A DNA stretch of 64,000 nucleotides, from assembly GCF_000143415.4 (NCBI RefSeq), contig NW_003314283.1, positions 1,230,330 through 1,294,329 of the forward strand, written 5' to 3'. Below, piece after piece: positions 36,261 to 45,768 of this stretch. Position 1 is the first letter of the stretch; every line of letters begins with the position of its first letter. The notes under the pieces are model-generated. The model searched no databases and was not told the origin of the DNA. It was given only the letters and a program-made list of their open reading frames with translations. The DNA is from Selaginella moellendorffii (taxonomy: Eukaryota; Streptophyta; Lycopodiopsida; Selaginellales; Selaginellaceae). Position numbers and translations under genes: made by a program.

Positions 36261-36333
36261 TGTATCAAATAGGGGTTAAACCTTTGACTTTCTACTTAGG
36301 AAATAGACATTTTATTTATTGAGCTACATATGC
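36261..36333 (-). pseudogene. decayed tRNA-Arg (CCT) copy
   Basis: Aligns without gaps over all 73 positions to the intact tRNA-Arg at 37643-37715. Of the 19 differences, 12 are C-to-T, 5 are G-to-A and 2 are G-to-T on the plus strand. Stems are destroyed, so it is not functional. The homology continues into the flank to about 36450. Confidence 0.9.
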
Positions 36334-36504
36334 ATTAAAAAATTTATGCTAATCCATTCTTATCAATATAGTGTTGAATAACAATATTTTCATTTATGTT
36401 CACTAGCTAAATCAATTCTTGGTAAGAAAGTAGTATAACTTGAGAGTTATGCTACTCAATTAACCATAAGCACTTGGTATTCTCTATCTCTTATATAGGT
36501 AATG

Positions 36505-36623
36505 ATGGGAACTTTGGCTTGCACAGTTTTGATTATTAACAAAACTAATAAGATTTTGTTTCTCCTATTTTCCACAATAAGGGGCACTTTTTGGGGCAAC
36601 CTTGCTGGGATCAAAACCATCTA
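36505..36623 (+). pseudogene. fragment related to the small protein at 17717
   Basis: Translation begins MGTLACTVLIINKTNKILF, close to the first residues of the 17717 gene (MGISASKVLIVNQTDKILF). It then drifts and meets a stop. Changes such as CGTC to TATT again look like C-to-T/G-to-A decay. Confidence 0.75.
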
Positions 36624-37642
36624 AGCCTTAAAATAAAAGAGCAACACCTTGCTCTATATCACTAATTTTTAACTATATGAAAATATCTTAGATTGAGTAG
36701 AAAAATAATAACCATTTTTCTGAAGTTTGTTATTTATCTAAGGATGCAAATATCATGAGTTGACTGATAAATAAAGAAATGAAGAAATATAAATACTCTA
36801 AGTAAAAAATGTTAAAACCTCTACTTTTTATAGGGTTTATTAAATAGTGTTTGATGCACAACAATCTTGAATTTAAATATCTGACATTCAGATAAATATA
36901 AAGATAAAATTTAAATTAATTTATTATTTTTATACAATATAAAATTAACTTAATTTATTAGATTTTTGAAATAATTTTATTAAAAACATATCAGAAAAAT
37001 ATTTATTTATTTTTACTTTTTAATTTGTTAAGGAGAAATAAGTTATTAAGTAATAATTGAAAACCCATATAATAAGTAAGTATAGTTTAATTTTTATTTC
37101 TAACCTTTTCTGATAAAAACTTATGATACTTAGGTGTGTAAATGTTATTATGGAATCATCCATTGTTTGACTTTCTATATACATATGGCTTTTCCAACTG
37201 GCAAAATATGAATTTTAGTGAGAGATAGAGTTTTCTGATAGAATTTTTGGCATTTTGATTGCATGGCAAGGTTGTGAGATTCCCTTACAACAGCACCTTC
37301 TCTCACTGCCGAAAGCATAGAGTTTCAAGCTTTGCAATTCAAGTGTTCGCTGTCTAATTTGTAGCTGGCTTTGACATGCAGGGCTCCATTCTTGCTGAGC
37401 TCACGGTTATGGGGTTGGGGTGGGTGCTCTCTCTGTCCTTAATGTCATGCAATTTTCCACCACTTATCAACGCTAGAAAAAGTTTCTACAAACTCCCAGC
37501 TGAAAAAACCCAGGAATCCACCAGTTCTTTGATGAGAGTTGTGCCCAACTGCCATCTTTGCACGCCAAAGTGATGGTATCGTCACAGGAACCTAAAAAGA
37601 AGATTCAATTGCCATTGCCAGGGACCATAAACCGGTGTTACT
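36624..37642. other. AT-rich spacer
   Basis: No gene supported. An open frame of 65 codons at 37376-37573 is unrecognised. Confidence 0.4.
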
Positions 37643-37715
37643 CGCACCAGACAGGGGTCGAACCTGTGACTTTCTGCTTAGGAAACAGACGCTCTATCCA
37701 CTGAGCTACAGGCGC
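37643..37715 (-). tRNA. tRNA-Arg (CCT)
   Basis: 73 nt on the minus strand, starting GCGCCTGTAGCTCAGTGGAT. The anticodon is CCT in TTTCCTAAG, and the T-arm is GGTTCGACCCCTG. The acceptor stem has a G-T pair (end CTGGTGCG) where the copy at 50595 has G-C. A T-run follows about 40 nt downstream. Both flanks are shared with the 50595 copy. Confidence 0.95.
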
Positions 37716-37910
37716 ATTGACAAGTCTGGTAAACTCTAAGTCCACTATAGTCAATGTAGTGTTAAATGGCAACGTTCTCATTTTAGTGTTAACGTGTCCA
37801 GCGAGAACTTGGCAAATCAATTATTCCTGGCAAGAAAACAACTTAACTTTGGACCTTTCTCCTCAAGCCAAAACAAATATAAATTCCATATCCATGGCTC
37901 TCTTTTTACA

Positions 37911-38231
37911 ATGTTGCGGGCTATTACAATTCTCATCGTTTGGGGCATTTTCTTCCATGGATTTGTGAGTGGCAGCTCCTTTGGTGTTTTCCTCGACCCA
38001 GGATGCAACATCTCAGAGCCTCGGTTCGATCAAAAGGAGTGTGGCGAGTGTCACTCGTATCCAAGCTTGTTTGGCTACAGGTTTGATTGGGATGGCAAGC
38101 ACGCCTTGCTCTTGTGGCCTACTCCCACTTGCAACGCCTCCACTCCCACAAGGATGACAAGCTCTACAAGACACTGTGGCCCTCCTCCTCTTGGTCGCCC
38201 TCTATACCTATCATACAAAATCTTGTGTTGA
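37911..38231 (+). CDS. possible small secreted protein, 106 residues
   Basis: The open frame starts MLRAITILIVWGIFFHGFVS, a plausible signal peptide cut near SGSS. The mature part has six Cys (DPGCNIS, KECGECHSYPS, PTCNAS, RHCGPP, ending KILC), suggesting a secreted Cys-rich peptide. TATA-like AATATAAAT lies about 40 bp upstream. The last third may be frameshifted, because an alternative frame (DDKLYKTLWPSSSW) also reads well. The family is unknown and expression is unproven. Confidence 0.4.
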   Translation: MLRAITILIVWGIFFHGFVSGSSFGVFLDPGCNISEPRFDQKECGECHSYPSLFGYRFDWDGKHALLLWPTPTCNASTPTRMTSSTRHCGPPPLGRPLYLSYKILC

Positions 38232-38449
38232 TAGAATCTAGAGCAAGCACTTAATTATAGGGCTAAAGCTGTGTAGTTAAAACAAAATATAAAATATGAG
38301 AAATAAAACTACTTTATAAAATAGAATTTAAAAGGTTAAAGATTTAAAAGATGTAAGAATACACCATGTTTATTTCATGTCAATACTTTGATTAGAAAAA
38401 ACCAAGCTAGCAACAAATGTGTGTAAAGTGGAAGATGCCTCCCATTTGT

Positions 38450-40969
38450 CTACAATACGTAAACACTGCATAACAAAGGACACATCGCAAGGCCATCTTC
38501 TGGAGCCACGCACTGCGCAGCCTCCACTCCCATGGCCAGGTTGCTGTGCGTTCTCGACGCACCAAGCAGCATCATCCAGCCCATGCTCTCCCTCTCCAGC
38601 CCCACAAACTGGATCACTTCTCTCGCCTCTGCCAGTCGCCCAGCCCGCGCCAGAAGATCAACCATGCACAGGTAGTGATCTTTGCTCGGCTCCACGGCGT
38701 AGTCCACAGCCATGGACACAAAGCTCGCCCAGCCTCTCTCCAGCGATCCCTCGTGACTGCACGCGTGTAGAACGCTCTGGAAGGTGACGGCGTCGGGAGA
38801 GACCCCGCACAGCTCCATCTCTCGGACGAGCTCGAGGGCTCTGGCGCTGTGGCCGTGGTGAGCAAACGCTGCCACCATCCCCGTCCACGAGAAAACGTCC
38901 CTGTTGTGGATCTTGGCGAAGCAGCTCCAAGCGTCTCGCAGGCTTCCACACCGGGCGTACATGCTGAGTAGCGAGTTTTGCACGGCCACGTCCAGCTCCT
39001 CGGCCTTTCCCTCCAGCTTCGAGTGAATCTTCCTGCCTTCCAGTATGTTTCCGAGGCTCGAGCACGCACTCAGAACGCTCGTGTATGTGACGCTGTTGGG
39101 TTTGATCTCCTCGGAGAGCATCGTCTTGTAGAGCGCGAGAGCTTCTTCGCCACGGCCTGCTTGAGCGTATGACGCGATCATCGCGGTCCAGAAAACCACG
39201 TCTCGGCGTTCGCCCCTGCGGCTGCCAAACACCCTCTTCGCGGCTTCCAAGTCTCCACATGCGGCATACATGTTGAGCAGTGCTGTGTCCGTGACGACGT
39301 CCGTCTCAAATCCTTTCGTTGTGATCATAGCCTCGACTTTGCTGCCTGTTTCGATGTCCTTGATCTTCGAGCATGCCTTGAGAGCGTTGGCAAAGGTGAC
39401 GTTGTTGGCCTCGACACCGGCTTCATGCATTCTCGCGTACAGCCTGAGAGCCTCGGTATCGCAGTCGTGATCGATATAGCCCACCATCATGAAGTTCCAA
39501 GGTATCACATCCTTCTTCCCCATCGCCTCGAAGACCTGGCAGGCGCTCTTCAAGCTTCGGCACTTGATATACAAGCTGAGAAGGGCGGTTTCCATTGTCA
39601 TGTCGGTCTCAAGTCCACTGCTCACGATTCGAGAGTGAACCTTCTGCCCCTGGGCCAGGTCCTCCATAGCCGAGCAAGCGATGAGGACGTTGGTGTATGT
39701 CACAGCATTAGGCTCCACGTCCATAGCTTCGTATGCTTCGATAACTTGCTGGGGAGAACCACGCTCGGAGTAGGCCGAGAGCATAAAGTTCCAGCACAAA
39801 ACGTCCCTCTTCTCGACACGATCGAACGCCTTCTTTGCATCTTCCAGGCTTCCGCACTTGACATACATTTGCACCAGAGCACTTCCCACCGCAACGTCAG
39901 TCTCAAGCCCCAAAGAAACTAGTCTTCCATGAACTTGTATGCCCCGAATCACATCTCCACAGCCTGTGCATGCCCCTATAACTCCAACAAAAGTGACTGC
40001 GTTTGGCTCCACCGAGGTCTCTGACTCCATCAGCCTGTAGATCTCGATTGCCTCGCTGTGGCGGCCGGACTGGTTGTACGCCGAAATCATAGTACTCCAG
40101 GAGATCACGTCCTTCCTCTCCAGCCGGTTGAAAACCTTTCTGGCTCCTTCTAAATCTCCACACTTCGCGTACACGTTGACGAGAGCATTCTGGACTGGAA
40201 CGTGTGACATATAACCGGATGCGAGGAGCCGCTGCTCCATAGCCCTGCAACCTGTAAGCGTCGAAGAACCCCTGGTGATGCTGGCATAAGTAGTGGCATT
40301 CGGCTTCACACCCTGTAAGTCCATCTCTCGGAGAAGCTTGTGTGACTGCCCGTTGTGAACAGATGCACCAGCCATTGCATTCCAAGTCACTATATCCTTC
40401 CGAGCCATGCTGTCGAAGACCGCTTTCGCATCTGCTGGACTACCACACTTGGCGTACATGTTGACAAGAGATGTCTGGAGAGATATGTCCCATTTGAACT
40501 CGCTGGCCGAGATGTAGGCGTGAACCTTCTTCCCGAATGGAAGCTCGTTCTGATAAGAGCACGCTCCCAGAACATGTAGACAGGTCACTGCGTTTGGACG
40601 GATTCCCTCACTTTCCATTCGTTCGAACAGCAAAAATGCCTCGTTGCGATGCCCATTCTGGGCATAGGCTCCAATCATCATACTCCACGAGTAAACGTTC
40701 TTCTGCTGCATGCCATCGAACACCTCGCGAGATTTCTGTGTGTTTCCAAACTTGCCATGTAGCTGAATGAGCCAGTTTCTGAAGTAAACGTTGTCTAAGT
40801 ACCCGGTACCGGTAAACCTTGCATAAAGCACATCTAGCTCCCCTGAATCTTGGCACTGCTGCAAGAGTGTGAGACATTTTTGCTGTTGCTCTAACTTTCC
40901 ACGATCAAACGGTACCCCTGCTTTCGATTCGCGGAGAGTCCTCAACTTCCTGCAATGCATGAGATGCAT
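38450..40969 (-). CDS. PLS-class pentatricopeptide repeat protein
   Basis: PPR proteins of this class bind RNA in mitochondria or plastids and act in editing, splicing or stability. A single exon encodes 839 residues from the ATG at 40969 (MHLMHCRKLRTLRES). Many P, L and S motifs follow one another, with hallmark VYSWSMMIGAYAQNG, LVNMYAKCGSPADAKAVFD and PNAVTFVGVIGACTGCG. The C terminus has the start of an E region (MGWMMLLGASRTHSNLAMG) but stops at PLLCSVYVL. The rest of E and a DYW deaminase are missing. An organellar target peptide is not obvious. The start lies only 23 nt after the stop codon of WASHC4 on the same strand. Confidence 0.93.
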   Translation of the reverse strand: MHLMHCRKLRTLRESKAGVPFDRGKLEQQQKCLTLLQQCQDSGELDVLYARFTGTGYLDNVYFRNWLIQLHGKFGNTQKSREVFDGMQQKNVYSWSMMIGAYAQNGHRNEAFLLFERMESEGIRPNAVTCLHVLGACSYQNELPFGKKVHAYISASEFKWDISLQTSLVNMYAKCGSPADAKAVFDSMARKDIVTWNAMAGASVHNGQSHKLLREMDLQGVKPNATTYASITRGSSTLTGCRAMEQRLLASGYMSHVPVQNALVNVYAKCGDLEGARKVFNRLERKDVISWSTMISAYNQSGRHSEAIEIYRLMESETSVEPNAVTFVGVIGACTGCGDVIRGIQVHGRLVSLGLETDVAVGSALVQMYVKCGSLEDAKKAFDRVEKRDVLCWNFMLSAYSERGSPQQVIEAYEAMDVEPNAVTYTNVLIACSAMEDLAQGQKVHSRIVSSGLETDMTMETALLSLYIKCRSLKSACQVFEAMGKKDVIPWNFMMVGYIDHDCDTEALRLYARMHEAGVEANNVTFANALKACSKIKDIETGSKVEAMITTKGFETDVVTDTALLNMYAACGDLEAAKRVFGSRRGERRDVVFWTAMIASYAQAGRGEEALALYKTMLSEEIKPNSVTYTSVLSACSSLGNILEGRKIHSKLEGKAEELDVAVQNSLLSMYARCGSLRDAWSCFAKIHNRDVFSWTGMVAAFAHHGHSARALELVREMELCGVSPDAVTFQSVLHACSHEGSLERGWASFVSMAVDYAVEPSKDHYLCMVDLLARAGRLAEAREVIQFVGLERESMGWMMLLGASRTHSNLAMGVEAAQCVAPEDGLAMCPLLCSVYVL

Positions 40970-40992
40970 TAGGTTAATGGACTGCCAGACAA

Positions 40993-43900
40993 TCAATAAA
41001 AACCTTGAAAGAAAACTCTTGCTCCCGTGAAAGTGAATTCAATGAGCTCTACCTCCATAAGAATTGCTGTAATCTTCTTCATCATCTGGAAACAGAGAAA
41101 GCAGAATAAGTTTCTCGTCACTGGCATTTCAAAGCAAACAAACCATTTGCATGTTCTGAGCTTCTTCCTTTGAGAGAGATGCCAGCTTCTGGCTCCAAGC
41201 TTGCAGCCCATTCATGCCGCTGCCAGTGCTGTCCATGTCTAGGCTCTCCTCGAGGCGTGCTCTCTCAGCTACGAAATGCTGTCTGGCAGACTGAAACCAG
41301 TGCAGAGAATCGAATTGTTTGTCTTGGTCCAGAACCTGAAATCCAGTTTGATATTTGTAACTGCGTGTCAAAGATTACTAACCTTCAGAATATAGGCAAT
41401 CCCAAGAGCAAATCCATCGTCGGTAAACGTTGCATTTACAGCATCTCTTCCGCGTTTATGAAGCTTCTCTTTTGACTGGAGTATTGCATCCGCCGCATTG
41501 ATAGTCAGAGCAGGAACCAACAAGAAAAAATCTCGCAGATGTATGTTGTCATTGCCCTTAAGTTCCTGCTAGAGAACGTATGTATCATTCCACATAATAT
41601 ATTGAGTTACCGAGAATATATTTGTAAGGATCGCAAAGTAATCAGTCTCGTTGACTGATAGGTTTTGGCTCTCTAAAGCCTTATCCAGTATCAGACCGGC
41701 ATCAATGCCAGCTTTGGGCAAGAAAAATGTCTTGGCTGCTTCCTCAAATCCTTTAGTCATCGGCAGAGACCTGCCAAAAATAAAGGAAGTTATATTTCCA
41801 TTGGACTACACTCTCTTACCCGCAAGCAGTAGTGCAATAATTCAATCCCCCTAGGCGAACCATCCTGACAAAGCCGAGCGCGTTTCCCATCTCCGCAATG
41901 AGACGTCGAAACTGGTCTAGAAAGCTGAATCCATCATCAGTAACTCCAAGTTTCCTAATATCTTTGTTCAGCTTCTCAGCTCTTTCCACTGGGTAGCCGC
42001 TCTCGGCTTGCAGTTTCTTTTCCTGAAACAAATAACATTTAGTTATTGAGCCTTGGAAAGCATCTTACCTTATAGAATCGTTGTTCCTTCACCATTCGAG
42101 ACTTGATGTGATCATCAAATAAGAATTGTGAGAAAACCAGGAACTTCTGAGCAAGAAACTGATACGCGAAGTTCACAGTGGTGCTCATAATTCCAATGCC
42201 ATGAGTCCGGATTGAATTTGCAGCGTGCTTCACGTTGACCGTATTCAGATTTTTCCTGTTTCGTGCATTTGAAGGTCTCTCGACAAATACCTGTAGAAAG
42301 GTGTGAAATGCTGGGCACTTTTTTGAATCAAGGTTTACCTGAGTGTTGAGGTTGTAGGTGTAACACGCTACGAATATATGTATGTTGCGCATTATTTCCA
42401 ATACGTCCACCCCTTGCTCTAAAGTTTGACCAGGAAGATGAATTGCATCCAACGAAAGCCCATATTTAAGCTCCGCGATATTTTTCATTTCATTGTATGT
42501 CTGAAAAAACCAGGGCTGTCAATCAACCACTGAAAGTTGTAACAATACCTTCCAGTTGTGCAGCGCAACGGCCGCATGGTCATAAAATGCTGCATTCAGG
42601 TAGACTTCAACCCGAGACTTAATGTGAATGAACGAAGAGAGGAGGCGTAAAGGTTTGATTTTTAGAAACCAGGAGGGATCCCGAACTCCTGTCTGAAAGA
42701 AATATAAGAAAGAGACAATCTTGTGCAGGAACACACCTTTGTAGGATTTACATTCACTGCTCCTTTCAAATGAGCCGAGTGTACATGTAGCCTCAAATCC
42801 GTCTCTATATCGTGACAGATGGGTTCTACCACCTCCTGTCAAGTAAAATAGCGAGTTAGTATAAAAAGAGCATTCTCTCACTTACTGTAAGTAGGCAATC
42901 CCGTATCGACTTCTCGTACAATGAGGCATCAGCACATCCACACTGGAGTAGCTTGGCTCCGTCCAAAAATGCAGACACCAAGTACCTAATAAGAAAAGTA
43001 TGCCAAGTGAAGAAATGAATTCAAAAGTTGAAATCTTACTGCAAATGTCTGGCTTCGCCGGCTTGTGAATAAACCATAGAGAAGCAGGTTGCCATCATCT
43101 CTTTGTTCCAAAATAAGAAGCTACAGTCTGTGGCCATTTGAATTAAGCTTCCTCGATTCAAAGTCAACTCTATGAGAGCAATGTAGTCCTCAATTTCCTT
43201 GATACGCTCCTCCTGTAGCTTGCTTTGCTGTTTAAAAGAACGAACAAAAAAAGAAAAGAAGAGCAAGGGGGTCATCACAATGCATAATTTCAAATAACCT
43301 TCTGGAATTACCAAGCAAGTCACTACATCGAAGGCAAGGCGAAATGTAAACAATCCTTGAACTGTTGGTAAAAAATCCAGTGCTTTCATTGTAATATTCA
43401 GCTGTTTAAAATGATGCAGATTAGTCACGAGTTAGAATTGCAAAGCACTTACTGCACATAATGCATCCATGAGCTTAAGTTCTGGTTCCCTTGTTTCTTC
43501 ATGCCAAAAAACACATTAGATTGGCCAGAAAACCACAGGTTGAGGTAGCTTACTGCTCGGCGAACGGTTAAACATGTTTCCATTAGAAGTTTTTAGTTTT
43601 GAATTTAGATCCTCTGCCAGCCAAGACTGCAGCAAATTATCACGAGGAACAGAATTTATTTTGTTTATGTACCTTAAACTGCAATAGACGTTCCCTGACG
43701 ACAGACATAAGATGGCCAACTATCTGGCCAACACTCAGCGCAACCTCCTGCCTCAGTTTGTTGAACATGTACTCAATTGCCTGAGAAATAAAACGCATTA
43801 AGTTTGAAGACATCCCCAAATGCTTACTTTGAGTAGTTCCATTCCGTAACGCAATTGTCTCACTTGCTCCTTGCTTATCGGCACCTTGAATACAATATCT

Positions 43901-45686
43901 AAGAACTTTGTAACCGCAGCCTTTAAACGTACCTCGAGAAGAACATGCAGATCGATTGCAGATCTTAGAAACTTTTGAAGCTTGTTTGCAAGCAGAATCC
44001 CCTGTAAAACCTTCAGGCATCAGAGGAAACCTCTTGGTAACGTACCAGGGTTGCTTGTTGCAAATGCCTATCCAGTAGAGACTGACTAGAAAGATTCTGC
44101 GCCTACCTTAAAAGTAAAACGTCAGATCGGAGACGACGACGAGAGGTCACTTACAGGTGATGAAGCTGCCAACGTGCTAAATGAAACCAGCCAATCACAG
44201 ATTGAACGATGTGTTTCATGAGAATCTCTAGAACGAATGTGCATATTAGAAATTCAAATATCAGTAGAACGAAAGCCTTACTTGATCAGAGCTTCGTCCA
44301 AACGGGTAAGGTAGCTACGCTTCAAGATCGCAGCATCCCTTCGCACGTCCCTGAACAACGTTGAGGCGCGAAACCAAGACGGAGAGTGTGCACTTAAAAA
44401 CTCGATCGAGAGAAACCTCACGTTTGAGACCGGATGCAGTACGGGAAAATTTGCAGCTAGTTTCGAGATCATTTTCAGTGTCTTCTTGTCACTAGCTTCT
44501 CCTGGTAAAGACAAATACTATCAAGGAGATGAAAAAGGAGTTCCTACAGCATACCACTGATCCATGAATAGAGCACAAAAACTCCCAAAAGTCCCACGAG
44601 CTTCTCACGGTCGTCAGGTTGCTCCTTGGAGGTTTCTAAAACAAAAGTTCCATTAGGACCATCTACACTCGTAGAAAAGCTCGTACCGATGGCATTTAAG
44701 ACTTTGACAATGGCCGTCCTTAAGCCGAAGGATACCTCTTCAAGAAACAAAGCATTGTCTTTGAGTTCTTCCTTTTCTAATTGCAGAGAAAAATCCTCGT
44801 GTATGCATCTCTGGGCCACAAACATATTAGTTCTACTCATCATCACTGCCAAAACGCAAAAAAAAAAACCTGAAAGAGGCCGGTCACGAGCAGATCGTCC
44901 ATCTCACTCACAGCACGATGAAGAGACTCGATCTGATTAGCTTCCACGTCGAAAGAATCTGGTTCAGCTCTCACAGACTGCAACATTCTAAGAAAGTTAT
45001 TAGGTAAAAATCTCACATTGCGAGCAAAGAACACACATACATACCTTGTAAACAGGGACAGGGAATGGCCGATAGCTCCATTATGCGAAACAATCTCGTC
45101 CAGTATCATCAAAATTCCAAAACCTTCACCGAGGGAGCTGATCGCTGTGTGGAAGTGCACGCTCGAGAGAGTCGAGAACGTTTGCTTCTTTCTCGAGAGT
45201 GGAGAGTAGAGTGCTTGCAACTGGCGAAAGAGATTCCCCAGCAACCCTCTCAATCCCACGATCGAAGTTTTAAGCTCGTGGAAGAATCCATACCACCTTG
45301 CGAATGCCAGTTGGACGCTTCCCTCGAGAGAAGCCTTGTCAGAATCGCCAAATACGAGCAGCCGGGGATAGATCTTTTCCAGCGCCTGCAAAATTTCGAT
45401 CAATATCGGAGCTCTGGGACCAGATTTTGCCTACCTCTCGCCTAAATCGCGAGATTTCCACGCAATCGAAGGCCAGCGGCATGAGAACCTTGTTGACAGT
45501 GGCATTGTCGCTGACGATCATCTTTGGAAGCGAAACCCCAGATTCGCAAAGCGTGAGCGCCAAACCAATAGGATCCGCATTGCACGGAGAGGCGGCTCCT
45601 CCCAGCTTCCAGACCTGGTCCCTCCACTCATCCACAAAGCGCCGCAATCGCTCCTGCTGCTCGTAGGCGATGGCGCCATCCTCCAT
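40993..45686 (-). CDS. WASHC4: WASH complex subunit 4 (SWIP/KIAA1033 family)
   Basis: In other eukaryotes SWIP is a scaffold of the WASH complex, which activates Arp2/3 on endosomes for retromer sorting. The gene has many short exons. The first ones are 45435-45686, 45045-45385, 44870-44987, 44687-44810 and 44555-44635, in consistent phase. The protein starts [20 protein letters not shown]. Diagnostic family stretches lie in the C-terminal half: [109 protein letters not shown] and [15 protein letters not shown]. The end is [12 protein letters not shown]. Exons cover the family along its whole length, so it appears intact. It sits 82 nt downstream of the AASDH-like gene and 23 nt upstream of the PPR gene. 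Confidence 0.88.
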
Positions 45687-45768
45687 AGCCGAAACTTAAA
45701 ACCCTAGCTAACGAATATCCGTGTGATTTAAAACTTTTCATCCTTGAAAGAAAGAATATTCACGAGAA

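Noticed and set aside
40900..41040. Possible fusion of WASHC4 and the PPR gene by splicing 41.00 kb to 40.95 kb
   Set aside because: The donor and acceptor phases do not match, and the joined frame would stop within a few codons.
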